Shown piece by piece: positions 35,864 to 44,089 of a DNA stretch of 64,000 nucleotides (position 1 is its first letter; the number at the start of each line of letters is the position of its first letter). The translations under genes and the position numbers were made by a program. Source of the stretch: JAOUEA01 sp963810915 (GTDB lineage Bacteria; Actinomycetota; UBA4738; HRBIN12); contig CAWEPH010000002.1 of assembly GCA_963810915.1 (NCBI GenBank), positions 124,001 through 188,000 on the forward strand, in the 5' to 3' direction. The notes beneath the pieces are model-generated. The model saw only the letters and a program-made list of their open reading frames with translations. It was not told the origin of the DNA and searched no databases.

Positions 35864-37189
35864 TTACTGGGGGACCGCCAGGATGCCGTTGGCCGTCTCG
35901 GCCGCCGCGTCCAGCGCCTGCTGCGGCTCGGCCTTGCCCAAGAGCACGTTCACGATCGCCTCGCCGAGGGCGGCCGAGATCCGTGGATATGACGCGATCT
36001 GCGGGCGGGCCTTCTGCACGTTCACGAGGTTCTCGGCGAACGTGCCCGCGCCGGGGTACCTCTTGTCGAACGCCGCGAACCCGCCCATCTGCTCGACCGA
36101 AGCGCGCGTGGGCAGGTGCCCGGTGGCCAGCGAATCGGCCAGGAGGTTATCCGGTGAACTCAGGTACTTGAGGAACGCCCACGCCGCGTCCACCCGCTCT
36201 TGGCCGTTGTCGAAGATCACCCAGTTGTCGGGACCCGCGATCGTGGCGTGACTACCGCCCGGGTCGAACGAGGGCATGACCTGGACGCCGTAGTTCACGT
36301 CGGGGAAACCCGACAGGTCCCAAGGCCCGGTGATCAGCATCCCGATGTTCCCGGAGTTGAACAGCTCGCTGTACTTCCCGGAGTCCGGGTGGAAGTCCAG
36401 GTACAGAGAGTTGTCCTGCTGCATCTGCTGCAGCGTCGTCAGGGCGCGCACGCCCTCCGGCGAGTTGAAGACGGCCTGGGTGTTGTCGGCGTTGAGGATG
36501 TCGCCGCCAGCGCCCCAGAGCATCGCCTCATACTGCCAAACGGTGGTCTCGCTCCCGTCCGCCGGGAAGGCCATGCCGAAGATGTTGTTCGCGGGGTCGG
36601 AGATCGCCTTGGCGGCGGCACGCAGATCGTCCCACGTCCAATCGGGTGTCGGCTCGGGCACCCCTGCCTGCTTGAACAGATCCTTGTTGTAGACGACGGC
36701 GAGGTTGTCGACCAAGGCAGGGATCCCGAGGACACGCTCGTCCACCGTCGCGACGGCCCGCTCGCCCTCGAAGAAATCGTTCCAGTTGAACGATGGGTCG
36801 TTCACGCGGTCCGTGAGGTCGACCACCTTAGGTGTCTGCGCGAGCTGCGGCATGTTCGTGCCGTACTGGTAGGAGATGTCCGGTGCCTTGTCCCCCTGCA
36901 GCGCCACCGTGACCTTCTGCAGTGCGAAGTCGCTGTTCACGTACTGCATCGTGACGTGCACGTCGGACTGCGACGCGTTGTAGGCGTCCACGAGCTTCTG
37001 CAGCGACAGGAACTCGTACGACGTGTTCTGGGGCGGCGGCGGGGTGTAGCCCATCCACATCGTGAGCTCGAGCGGGGCGCCGCCGCCCCCTCCGCTGGGC
37101 GACCCGGATCCGTCCGTGCTCCCCCCGCTCGTGCACGCCGCGACCACCAGCGCGAACACGAGCAGCACCGCCAGCTTGTACCGCCTCAT
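35864..37189 (-). CDS. Sugar ABC transporter substrate-binding lipoprotein
   Basis: A 441-aa family 1 extracellular solute-binding protein. Signal and lipobox LVFALVVAACTSGG (lipidated Cys at about 19), then a Gly/Ser-rich linker. Domain landmarks are ELTMWMGYTPPPPQNTSYEF, DISYQYGTNMPQLAQ, IPALVDNLAVVYNKDLFKQAG and GNIGMLITGPWDLSGF. The ligand is probably an oligosaccharide or glycoside. The ATG overlaps the FAH-gene stop (TGATG) and has GGAGGG upstream. Confidence 0.94.
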   Translation of the reverse strand: MRRYKLAVLLVFALVVAACTSGGSTDGSGSPSGGGGGAPLELTMWMGYTPPPPQNTSYEFLSLQKLVDAYNASQSDVHVTMQYVNSDFALQKVTVALQGDKAPDISYQYGTNMPQLAQTPKVVDLTDRVNDPSFNWNDFFEGERAVATVDERVLGIPALVDNLAVVYNKDLFKQAGVPEPTPDWTWDDLRAAAKAISDPANNIFGMAFPADGSETTVWQYEAMLWGAGGDILNADNTQAVFNSPEGVRALTTLQQMQQDNSLYLDFHPDSGKYSELFNSGNIGMLITGPWDLSGFPDVNYGVQVMPSFDPGGSHATIAGPDNWVIFDNGQERVDAAWAFLKYLSSPDNLLADSLATGHLPTRASVEQMGGFAAFDKRYPGAGTFAENLVNVQKARPQIASYPRISAALGEAIVNVLLGKAEPQQALDAAAETANGILAVPQ

Positions 37190-37998
37190 CAGATCCCTCC
37201 GTTCCGGGCCGCGACCCGTACCTGGTTCGTGAGCGCACCGATGCGCTCGATCTCCACCGTGACCTCGTCCCCGTCCTGCAACCACCGCGGCGGCGTGCGG
37301 GCCATCCCCACGCCCGGCGGGGTGCCCGTCGCGATCACATCGCCCGCCTCCAGCGTGATCGTGCGGCTGATGAATGCCACCAGCTCCGCGACGCCGAAGA
37401 TCATCCGCTCGGTGGACGAATCCTGCACCATCTCGGCGTTCACGAGGCATCGGATCCCCAGCCCTTGCGGGTCGGCGATCTCGTCGGACGTCACGAGCCA
37501 AGGACCGCACGGCAGGAAGGTGTCCACGGCCTTGCCGAGGAGCCACTGGGACGAGCGGAACTGCAGATCACGGGCCGACACGTCGTTCAGGCAGACGTAC
37601 CCGCCGACATGCGCGAGGGCCGCGGCCTCGGAGACCGCCTTCGTGCGGCGCCCGATCACCACGCCGAGCTCGGCCTCGAAGTCCGGCTGGGTGACGACCG
37701 GCGGCACCTCGATCGCGGCGCCCGGCCCGATCACGCTGTTGGCGAACTTCGGGAACAGGATCGGCTCGTCGGGGATAGGCTGCCCGCTCTCTTCGGCGTG
37801 GTCCCGATAGTTGAGCCCGACGCAGATCACCTTCTGGGGGGCCACGACGGGGCTCAACATCTCGAGACAGTCCAGCGGGATCGGCGCGCCGTCGTGCGAG
37901 GCGCCGGTCGCGAGATACCCCACCAGGTCGTCGCCCATCGGGATCAAGGCCCCGTCCTCGATGCGCCCGAACCCATCGGCGAAGGAGGCCAGCCTCAC
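37189..37998 (-). CDS. Fumarylacetoacetate hydrolase-family protein
   Basis: A 269-aa FAH-fold enzyme: KVICVGLNYRDHAEESGQPI, metal ligands in DFEAELGVVIGR (two Glu) and VCLNDVSARDLQFR (Asp), then GDVIATGTPPGVG. The family cleaves C-C bonds in 2,4-diketo acids or acts on 2-keto-3-deoxy sugar acids, for example the diketo-deoxy-rhamnonate and -fuconate hydrolases. Next to two dehydrogenases and a lactonase-like gene, a sugar-acid role is likely. GTG 37998 overlaps the dehydrogenase stop (GTGA). Confidence 0.9.
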   Translation of the reverse strand: MRLASFADGFGRIEDGALIPMGDDLVGYLATGASHDGAPIPLDCLEMLSPVVAPQKVICVGLNYRDHAEESGQPIPDEPILFPKFANSVIGPGAAIEVPPVVTQPDFEAELGVVIGRRTKAVSEAAALAHVGGYVCLNDVSARDLQFRSSQWLLGKAVDTFLPCGPWLVTSDEIADPQGLGIRCLVNAEMVQDSSTERMIFGVAELVAFISRTITLEAGDVIATGTPPGVGMARTPPRWLQDGDEVTVEIERIGALTNQVRVAARNGGI

Positions 37999-38996
37999 GG
38001 CGTCAGCACCACCTTCGTGAATCGCCCGTCGTCCACCAACGCCTCGAAGGCCGACTGCCCGCCGTCGAGCGGCATCGTCTCGATCCACCCGTTCACGTCC
38101 ACGTCGCCGCTCGAGAGCAGGTCGAGGGCTCGGGCGAAATCGCTCGCGACGCACGCGTAGGAGCCGACGATCGTCAGGCCCTTCGCCACGACGGCCTGAT
38201 AGGGGACGGGACCTTCCACGGCGCCGAGGCCGATCACGTCGATGTGGCCGCCGGAGCGCGCGGCCCGCACCGCGAGGGACCACGTGGGCGCGAACCCCGC
38301 TGCATCGATCACGGCGTCCACGCCCGCCCCACCTGTGGCCGTCTCGATCGCCTCCGCGGCACCGTCCACGGCGAACGCCTCCGCACCCAGGGCCCTCGCG
38401 AGCTCCAGACGATCGTCCAGCCGATCCACGACGAAGGTGCGGGCGGCTCCGGCGAGGACCGACCCGCGGGCCGCGAAGAGCCCGATCGGTCCGGCCCCGA
38501 TCACCAGGACGTCGTCGCCCGCGTGCACCGCCCGCTCGACCGAATGGATCGCGTTCGCGAGCGGCTCGACGAGCGTGCCGGTGGCGTCCGGCATCGCCTC
38601 GGGCATCTCGAGGAGCTGATCGGCCCGGATCGCGAACGCCTCCGCGAACGCACCCGGGAAGTTCATCCCCATCAACGATCGGTCCGGGCAGAGGTTCGGC
38701 CTGCCCTCGGCGCACCGCGCACAGCCACCGCACGACACCACGGGCATCGCCACCACCCGGGTGCCCTCGAGCGAAGCGGCCACGTCGGGGCCGACGGCAT
38801 CCACCGTTCCAACCACCTCGTGGCCCATCACGAGCGGCGGGATGCGGCGCGGGCTCGCCTCGCGGAACCCGTGGAGATCCGAGCCGCAGATGGCGGCGGC
38901 GGCGACGCGGACCCGCGCCTCTCCCGGCGCCGGGGAGGGTTCCGGTATCTCCTGCATCTGCATCCGGCGAGGCCCCAGGTACACCAACGCCTTCAC
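37995..38996 (-). CDS. Zinc-dependent MDR alcohol/polyol dehydrogenase
   Basis: A 333-aa enzyme with catalytic-zinc motif AAICGSDLHGF (Cys) and PLVMGHEVVG (His-Glu), the structural zinc cysteines in CGGCARCAEGRPNLC, and NAD fold VLVIGAGPIGLFAARGS. It groups with sorbitol, threonine and galactitol dehydrogenases. In this operon it probably oxidises a sugar, polyol or sugar-acid hydroxyl. GTG 38996 overlaps the upstream stop (GTGA). Confidence 0.92.
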   Translation of the reverse strand: MKALVYLGPRRMQMQEIPEPSPAPGEARVRVAAAAICGSDLHGFREASPRRIPPLVMGHEVVGTVDAVGPDVAASLEGTRVVAMPVVSCGGCARCAEGRPNLCPDRSLMGMNFPGAFAEAFAIRADQLLEMPEAMPDATGTLVEPLANAIHSVERAVHAGDDVLVIGAGPIGLFAARGSVLAGAARTFVVDRLDDRLELARALGAEAFAVDGAAEAIETATGGAGVDAVIDAAGFAPTWSLAVRAARSGGHIDVIGLGAVEGPVPYQAVVAKGLTIVGSYACVASDFARALDLLSSGDVDVNGWIETMPLDGGQSAFEALVDDGRFTKVVLTP

Positions 38997-39826
38997 GGGG
39001 CTCCCCCGGTCACGACGAACGGCGTCTCGCGCGAGGGCACCAGGACGCTCACGTCGCGTTCCTCCCGCTCGACCCACTCGACGACGTGCGCGGGCCAGCC
39101 TCGATTCCCGGCGAACAGGTCGTGATGCATCGGTACCAGGACGCCGGACCCGATCTCGTCGGCGAGCCACGCTGCCTCCCGCGCGGTGAGGTTGCCCACG
39201 ATGCCGCGTGCCTCACGTTCGGCGTCGCGGCCGTTGATGGGCAGCAGCACCGCGTCCGGCCGGAGCTCGTGCAGCATGTTCTCCATCCCCTCGAAGTGGA
39301 TCGTGTCGCCCGCGTGATAGATACGCACGCCGTCCACGTCGAGGACGTACCCGAGGAACCGCACCAGCCCCTCCGAGAGCTCCTCCCCGAACCCGTAGGC
39401 GTCCTCCATCGTGACGCCGTGACACGCCGGGACGGCCCGCACGGTGAGGCTCCCGAGCTCGGCCGTCTCGCCGGGCTGGAGCCCCACGACGCGGTCGGGC
39501 GCGATGCCCACTTCGGTCACCATGTCGACGATCGGCGTCGGCACCACGAACGTCGCCTGCGGCGAGACGCGCGCGACGGCCGGGGCCAGGGCCGCATCGA
39601 AGTGGTCGACGTGCTCGTGCGTGCACAGCACGACGTCGATGCCGGTACACGCCTCGCCGGAGAGCGCGCTCTCGTACCGGCGTCCCTCGTACGGCGAGAG
39701 GAACGGATCCACCAAGGCCGTCACATCGTTCCCCCGGATCAGGAAGCCCGCCTGCCCGAGCCACGACAGCGCGGCTCGACCGGGCCCGGTCCCGACCTCG
39801 CGCAGCCGCTCGAGTGGTGACGTCAT
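38993..39826 (-). CDS. UlaG-like metallo-beta-lactamase-fold hydrolase (lactonase?)
   Basis: A 277-aa MBL-fold protein: SWLGQAGFLIRGNDVTALVD, metal motif CTHEHVDHFD, then VPACHGVTMED, IYHAGDTIHFEG and VPMHHDLFAGN. This set matches UlaG (L-ascorbate-6-phosphate lactonase) and related sugar lactonases. Hydrolysis of a sugar lactone made by a neighbouring dehydrogenase is the simplest role. It lies 13 bases after the SDR gene. Confidence 0.88.
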   Translation of the reverse strand: MTSPLERLREVGTGPGRAALSWLGQAGFLIRGNDVTALVDPFLSPYEGRRYESALSGEACTGIDVVLCTHEHVDHFDAALAPAVARVSPQATFVVPTPIVDMVTEVGIAPDRVVGLQPGETAELGSLTVRAVPACHGVTMEDAYGFGEELSEGLVRFLGYVLDVDGVRIYHAGDTIHFEGMENMLHELRPDAVLLPINGRDAEREARGIVGNLTAREAAWLADEIGSGVLVPMHHDLFAGNRGWPAHVVEWVEREERDVSVLVPSRETPFVVTGGAP

Positions 39827-39839
39827 CGCCTGTGCCCTC

Positions 39840-40601
39840 TCACATCACGGCGGTCTGTCCGCCGTCCACCACCAAGGCCGCGCCGTGGATGAAGGACGCC
39901 TCATCCGAGGCGAGGAAGGCGTACGCCGCGGCGACCTCCTCAGGCCGGCCGCGCCGTCCCAATGGGATCCGCTCCCGCTCGTAGGCCAGGAACCCCTCCT
40001 CGTCGCCCAGTTCGCGATTCAGGGGCGTGTCGATGAAGCCGGGGCAGAGGCAGTTCACGCGGATGCCGGCACCACCAAGCTCCACCGCCATCGAGCGGGT
40101 GAGCTGGAGCACGCCACCCTTCGACGCGTTGTAGTCCGCGAACTCCTCCTCGCCGCCCAGGGCGTTCGTGGAAGCCATGTTCACGATGGCCCCGCCCGCC
40201 CCGTCCGCCACCATCCGGCGCGCCACCCCCTGGGCCACCAGGAACATGCCCCGGAGGTTCACCGCCACCGTGCGATCCCACGCCGCGGCCTCGATCGTCA
40301 GGAAGCGCTCCTTCCGCGCGATGCCCGCGTTGTTGATCAGGACGTCGATGCGAGCCAGGAAGGCGCCGGCCGCCTGGACCAGGGCGGCCGCGTCCTCCTC
40401 CCGACTCACGTCGCCCGCGGTGCCCTCGAGCGCCGGCCCGGCACCACCCAGTGCCTCGAGGGCGGACGCGAGCTCGTCCGCGTCGACACCCCCGATGAAC
40501 ACCCGCGCCCCCTCGTCCAGGAACCGACGCGCGGTCGCGAGGCCGATGCCGCTCGTACCCCCCGAGATCAGGACGCCCTTGTCCCGCAGCCCGCGCATCA
40601 C
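39840..40601 (-). CDS. SDR-family dehydrogenase
   Basis: A 253-aa classical short-chain dehydrogenase: SGGTSGIGLATARRFLDEGA (NAD(P) site), INNAGIARKERF, catalytic Ser in NMASTNALGG and YxxxK in YNASKGG, and C-terminal CPGFIDTPLN. Relatives oxidise sugars (fucose, rhamnose, arabinose) or keto-deoxy sugar acids. GTG 40601 or ATG 40598; it overlaps the stop of the PLP-enzyme gene. Confidence 0.93.
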   Translation of the reverse strand: MMRGLRDKGVLISGGTSGIGLATARRFLDEGARVFIGGVDADELASALEALGGAGPALEGTAGDVSREEDAAALVQAAGAFLARIDVLINNAGIARKERFLTIEAAAWDRTVAVNLRGMFLVAQGVARRMVADGAGGAIVNMASTNALGGEEEFADYNASKGGVLQLTRSMAVELGGAGIRVNCLCPGFIDTPLNRELGDEEGFLAYERERIPLGRRGRPEEVAAAYAFLASDEASFIHGAALVVDGGQTAVM

Positions 40602-41707
40602 CGCATCCGCCCCCGCCCCGCGATCGCGAACTCCCGCTCAACGGCGCCGTCGCGGACCCCGTACGCCACATCGAACATGTTCACGCATCCGCACGCATGC
40701 AAGGGGATCACCTCGAGGCGCTCGCCGATGTCCAGGCGGCCTCCGCCCTCGATGTGTCCGACCCCGTGCTCCTCGTTCATGAAGTCCAGCCGCAGGTCGG
40801 GCCGTCCGGCCACCACGCCCCGGCCCGGGAACGCGGACCCCTCGCCGCCGGGACCGTCCGACGTGAAGGCTTTGGTCCCAGCGTCCACGACGAAGCGCGC
40901 ATCGGTGGGACGTGCGACCACGGTGACGAGGACCCGGGCCGCGCAGGTCGCCTCGGTCGCCACGCCGAGGCGCATCTGTTGCACGTCGTTCACCACATAG
41001 GTGCCGGGCCGGATCTCGGTGACGCCCGGCACGGTGGCGACGATCCGCGCGGTGGGCGTCGATCCCACGCTGATCTCGCGGACGGGCATGCCCGCGCGCG
41101 CGCACCCCTCGGCGGTCTCCAGCAGGTCCATCGCCTCCCGCTCCGCCGCGGTGTGCAAGGCCGCGGCGTCCGCGCTGGCGTACGCGTGGCCGGCGTGGGT
41201 GAGCAGGCCCACCATGTCGATGCCGGACACGCCGGCGACCGCGGTAGCCAGCTCGACCGTCGGCTCCCCCGGCGCGCGCCCCATGCGGTGCAGGCCGGTG
41301 TCTACCTCGACGAGGACGGGCACGTCCCGGCCCAGGTCCCGGCCCACGCGCCCGACGCCCTCCGCCACCTCCACCGAGTCGAGGCTCACGCGCACGTCCG
41401 CGCGCTCCATCAGGGTGCGCAGCCGCGCGAGCTTCGACTCGCCCCACAGCGGATAGGCCACCAGCACGTCGTCGAGCCCTGCGCCGATCATCACCTCGGC
41501 CTCACCGAGCTTCGCCACGGTGATCCCCGCCGCGCCGGCCTCGACCTGCATCCGGGCGATCGCGGGCGCCTTATGCGTCTTCGTGTGCGGTCGCAGGCGA
41601 ACCCCTGCTTCCCGCGCGACGGAGGCCATCTCCGCGATGTTGCGCTCCAGCGCGTCCAGGTGGAACAGGAGCGCCGGCGTGTCGAGGTCTACGGATCGCG
41701 CATCCAC
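40598..41707 (-). CDS. D-threonine aldolase / D-serine dehydratase-like PLP enzyme
   Basis: A 369-aa fold-type III PLP protein: SVDLDTPALLFHLDALERNI, PLP lysine in RLRPHTKTHKAPAIA, GLLTHAGHAYAS, and the C-terminal metal site PLHACGCVN (His-x-Cys, as in zinc-dependent DSD1/D-Thr aldolase). It should cleave or dehydrate a D-beta-hydroxy amino acid. GTG 41707 is preferred: GGAGGGGAGGG lies upstream and the IclR-type palindrome (41732-41746) would fall inside the gene if ATG 41752 were used. It is the first gene of the operon. Confidence 0.88.
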   Translation of the reverse strand: MDARSVDLDTPALLFHLDALERNIAEMASVAREAGVRLRPHTKTHKAPAIARMQVEAGAAGITVAKLGEAEVMIGAGLDDVLVAYPLWGESKLARLRTLMERADVRVSLDSVEVAEGVGRVGRDLGRDVPVLVEVDTGLHRMGRAPGEPTVELATAVAGVSGIDMVGLLTHAGHAYASADAAALHTAAEREAMDLLETAEGCARAGMPVREISVGSTPTARIVATVPGVTEIRPGTYVVNDVQQMRLGVATEATCAARVLVTVVARPTDARFVVDAGTKAFTSDGPGGEGSAFPGRGVVAGRPDLRLDFMNEEHGVGHIEGGGRLDIGERLEVIPLHACGCVNMFDVAYGVRDGAVEREFAIAGRGRMR

Positions 41708-41731
41708 GCGCGGGCACCCTCCCCTCCGTGA

Positions 41732-41746
41732 TTCCGTTGTACGGAA
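41732..41746. promoter_or_regulatory. Palindromic operator, probable IclR-regulator site
   Basis: TTCCGTTGTACGGAA is a perfect 6-3-6 inverted repeat 24 bases upstream of the GTG of the first operon gene, just before its ribosome site. Size and TTCCG/CGGAA half-sites suit an IclR-family dimer. The divergent position of iclR in the same locus supports it. Confidence 0.6.
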
Positions 41747-41795
41747 CGGCATTCTGACCAGGCTGCGGGCATCCTTCCGCAGCCCGGTCGCCCGG

Positions 41796-42596
41796 TCAAG
41801 CGCGCCCTCGATCCGCCGTGGTCGCGCCCGTCCCGGCGGCAGCCGTCGCGCTCAGCAGGAGGGGGACGATGGCGCGCATCCGTGACGCTGGGAGCCGCTC
41901 GCGGGGTGCCGAGACGGACACGGCGGCGCGCGGTCGCGCGGAGCCCAGGAAGACCGGGGCCGCCAGGCACCGGACCCCGACTTCGCTCTCCTCCATGTCG
42001 CGCGCGTAGCCGTCGGCACGGATCCGTTCGGTCTCGCGCACCAACGCGTCGCCCGACGTGATGGAGCGGGGCGTACGCCGCACGAGCGTGCCCTGGAGCG
42101 CGATCCAGGCGCGCAGCTGGGGCTCGTCGGGATAGGTCCACGCCAAGAGGGCCTTCCCCACCGCCGTGCAGTGCGCCGGATTCCGGCCACCCACCATGGA
42201 CGTCAACGTGATCGGGTGGCTCGACTCCAACTTGTCGAGGTAGACGACGTCGCCGCCCTGCAGGAGCCCGAGATGCACGGTCTCGTTGAGCGCGTCGCGG
42301 AGCCCGGTCAGCACCGGGCGCAGCACCACGCGCAGGTCGACCCGGTCGTGGAAGTCGAAGGCGACGCGGAGGAGCTCCGAACCGATCAGGTAGCGGCCGT
42401 CGTCCTGCTGCATCACGAACCCCCGACCGCGCAGCGCCGCCAGCGTGCGATGGACGGAGCTCTTCGGCAGATCCGTGGCGCCGGATAGCTCCTCCAGCGT
42501 GGCGCCCGAGCCGTGGCGAGCGAGTTCCTGCAGCAGTCGGAGGGCCCGATCCACGCTCTCGACGGCCGGCGCCTCGGGCTGCGACATGGTGCGCAT
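41796..42596 (-). CDS. IclR-family transcriptional regulator
   Basis: A 266-aa protein: winged helix at residues about 12-75 (SVDRALRLLQELARHGSGAT, LPKSSVHRTLAALRGRGFV) and an IclR ligand domain (LNETVHLGLLQGGDVVYLDK, GRNPAHCTAVGKALLAW, VGVRCLAAPVFL). It is upstream of and on the same strand as the 10-gene catabolic operon, which starts 88 bases beyond its stop, so it is the probable local regulator. ATG 42596 or 42587. Confidence 0.93.
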   Translation of the reverse strand: MRTMSQPEAPAVESVDRALRLLQELARHGSGATLEELSGATDLPKSSVHRTLAALRGRGFVMQQDDGRYLIGSELLRVAFDFHDRVDLRVVLRPVLTGLRDALNETVHLGLLQGGDVVYLDKLESSHPITLTSMVGGRNPAHCTAVGKALLAWTYPDEPQLRAWIALQGTLVRRTPRSITSGDALVRETERIRADGYARDMEESEVGVRCLAAPVFLGSARPRAAVSVSAPRERLPASRMRAIVPLLLSATAAAGTGATTADRGRA

Positions 42597-42618
42597 GCTA
42601 GCTCATCGTCCCGCTGGG

Positions 42619-42633
42619 CGGAATCAGATTCCG
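42619..42633. promoter_or_regulatory. Palindromic operator upstream of iclR
   Basis: CGGAATCAGATTCCG is a perfect 7-1-7 inverted repeat 22 bases upstream of the iclR start. It shares GGAA/TTCC half-sites and 15-bp length with the palindrome before the catabolic operon, suggesting autoregulation. Confidence 0.6.
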
Positions 42634-42825
42634 GTGAGGTGGTCCGGCATGCGTTGGGGGCGCGGCGCCGAGGCGTATGCTTGTGGGACGTTCGGCGCCA
42701 TACCGAGCGCGCACCGCGGCCCCAACACCGATGGCCGCACCACACCAGCCCCAGCGTCCGGCTGCCGACCGAAGCTGGGTGTACCGTGATCGCTCCCCGT
42801 TCCCGCTCACCCTCGAGGCGCCGCC

Positions 42826-43158
42826 ATGCTTGATTGGCGCGAGGAAGAGGTCGTGAACGAGGTGAAGGCGCGCGAGCGCAACGAGTGGATCCTGAGCGCC
42901 AACGACGAGCTCGACGCCGGCCACGGCGCGGATGCCTACGCCTGTGAGTGCGGCTACGGACCGTGCACGGACGTCGTGACGCTCACGCGCGCGGAGTACG
43001 AAGGGGTGCGGCTCGACGCGACCCACTTCGCCATCTCCCTCGATCACGAGAACCCGGAGTTCGAGCTGGTCGTGTTCCAGAACGACCGGTTCGCCGTCGT
43101 CGAGAAGCTGCTGCAGATGCCGAGGAGGATCTCTCGTGACACCGACCCCCGCAAGTGA
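42826..43158 (+). CDS. Conserved small protein with CxCx4C motif, upstream of the desaturase
   Basis: A 110-aa protein: MLDWREEEVVNEVKARERNE helix, then ADAYACECGYGPCTDVVTLT, with a CxCx4C cluster that may bind a metal, then ATHFAISLDHENPEFELVVF. I do not recognise a named family. The desaturase GTG lies inside its 3' end (23-base overlap), so the two are likely co-expressed; no clear Shine-Dalgarno before ATG 42826. Confidence 0.65.
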   Translation: MLDWREEEVVNEVKARERNEWILSANDELDAGHGADAYACECGYGPCTDVVTLTRAEYEGVRLDATHFAISLDHENPEFELVVFQNDRFAVVEKLLQMPRRISRDTDPRK

Positions 43159-44089
43159 CGCCCAGACCGCGCCGCACGTCCCCCACGTACCGCCGCAGGA
43201 GATGCTGAAGGCGCTCGAGCCCGCCATGATCCACGCGACGGAGCGCCACCTCGCCGCGGCCACCGAGTGGTTCCCCCACGAATACGTCCCCTACGAGGTC
43301 GGTCGGAACTACGTCGAGGAACCGTGGGAGGTCGCCGACAGCTCCCTCAGCGAGATCTCGAGGACGGCGCTCGAGATCAACCTGCTCACCGAGGACAACC
43401 TCCCCTACTACCACCTCGCCCTCTGGGACATCTTCGGCAAGGACGGGGCGTGGGGGGAGTGGGTGCGCCGCTGGACGGCGGAGGAGGGCCGCCACGCCAT
43501 CGTGTTGCGCGACTACCTCACGGTCACCCGCGGCCTCGACCCCGTCGCGCTCGAGCGGAGCCGGATGGACCAGGTGCAGCGCGGCTACTACCCCTCCTGG
43601 AACGGGATGGCCGATCCCCTCGGGGGTGTGGTCTACGCCACGTTGCAGGAACTCGCGACCCGGGTCGCGCATCGCAACACGGGCCTCGCGACGGAGGATC
43701 CGCTGATCGAGAAGCTCACCGCGCGCATCGCGGTGGACGAGAACCTGCACTACGTCTTCTACCGCGAAGTCGGCAAAGCGGCGTTCGCGATCGACCCCTC
43801 CGCGATGATGCTGGCGCTCAACCGCGAGCTGATCGGCTTCGCGATGCCCGGTCTCGAGATCCCGGAGTTCCGGGCGAAGGCGATCCAGATCGCGAAGGCG
43901 GGGATCTACGACCTCCGCATCCATCACGATCAGGTCGTGAAGCCCGTGCTGTTCTCCCACTGGAAGATCGATGAGGTGTCCGGTCTGTCGGATGAGGCGC
44001 AGGAAGCGCGGGACGGGATCATGAACTTCCTCGCGATGCTCGACGCCACGGCCACGATGTACGAGGAGAAGCGCGCCGCGGCCGTCTAG
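43136..44089 (+). CDS. Acyl-ACP desaturase (stearoyl-ACP desaturase-like)
   Basis: A 317-aa di-iron protein. Ligands appear in LLTEDNLPYYH (Glu), TAEEGRHAIVLRDYL (ExxH) and IAVDENLHYVFYREV (ExxH), the ferritin-like pattern of FA_desaturase_2 (DesA1/DesA2 in mycobacteria). It introduces a double bond into ACP-bound fatty acids and is typical of Actinomycetota. GTG start within the preceding gene. The 3' end overlaps the convergent ANTAR gene by 4 bases. Confidence 0.93.
   Translation: MTPTPASDAQTAPHVPHVPPQEMLKALEPAMIHATERHLAAATEWFPHEYVPYEVGRNYVEEPWEVADSSLSEISRTALEINLLTEDNLPYYHLALWDIFGKDGAWGEWVRRWTAEEGRHAIVLRDYLTVTRGLDPVALERSRMDQVQRGYYPSWNGMADPLGGVVYATLQELATRVAHRNTGLATEDPLIEKLTARIAVDENLHYVFYREVGKAAFAIDPSAMMLALNRELIGFAMPGLEIPEFRAKAIQIAKAGIYDLRIHHDQVVKPVLFSHWKIDEVSGLSDEAQEARDGIMNFLAMLDATATMYEEKRAAAV

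Noticed and set aside
33844..36251. Long plus-strand frames opposite the ABC transporter genes
   Set aside because: The minus strand encodes MalF, MalG, MalK and the binding protein with all motifs; the plus frames have His/Arg/Asp repeats only.
41708..41752. ATG 41752 as start of the PLP-enzyme gene
   Set aside because: It would place the palindrome and the strong GGAGGGGAGGG site inside the coding region; the family sequence begins after GTG 41707.
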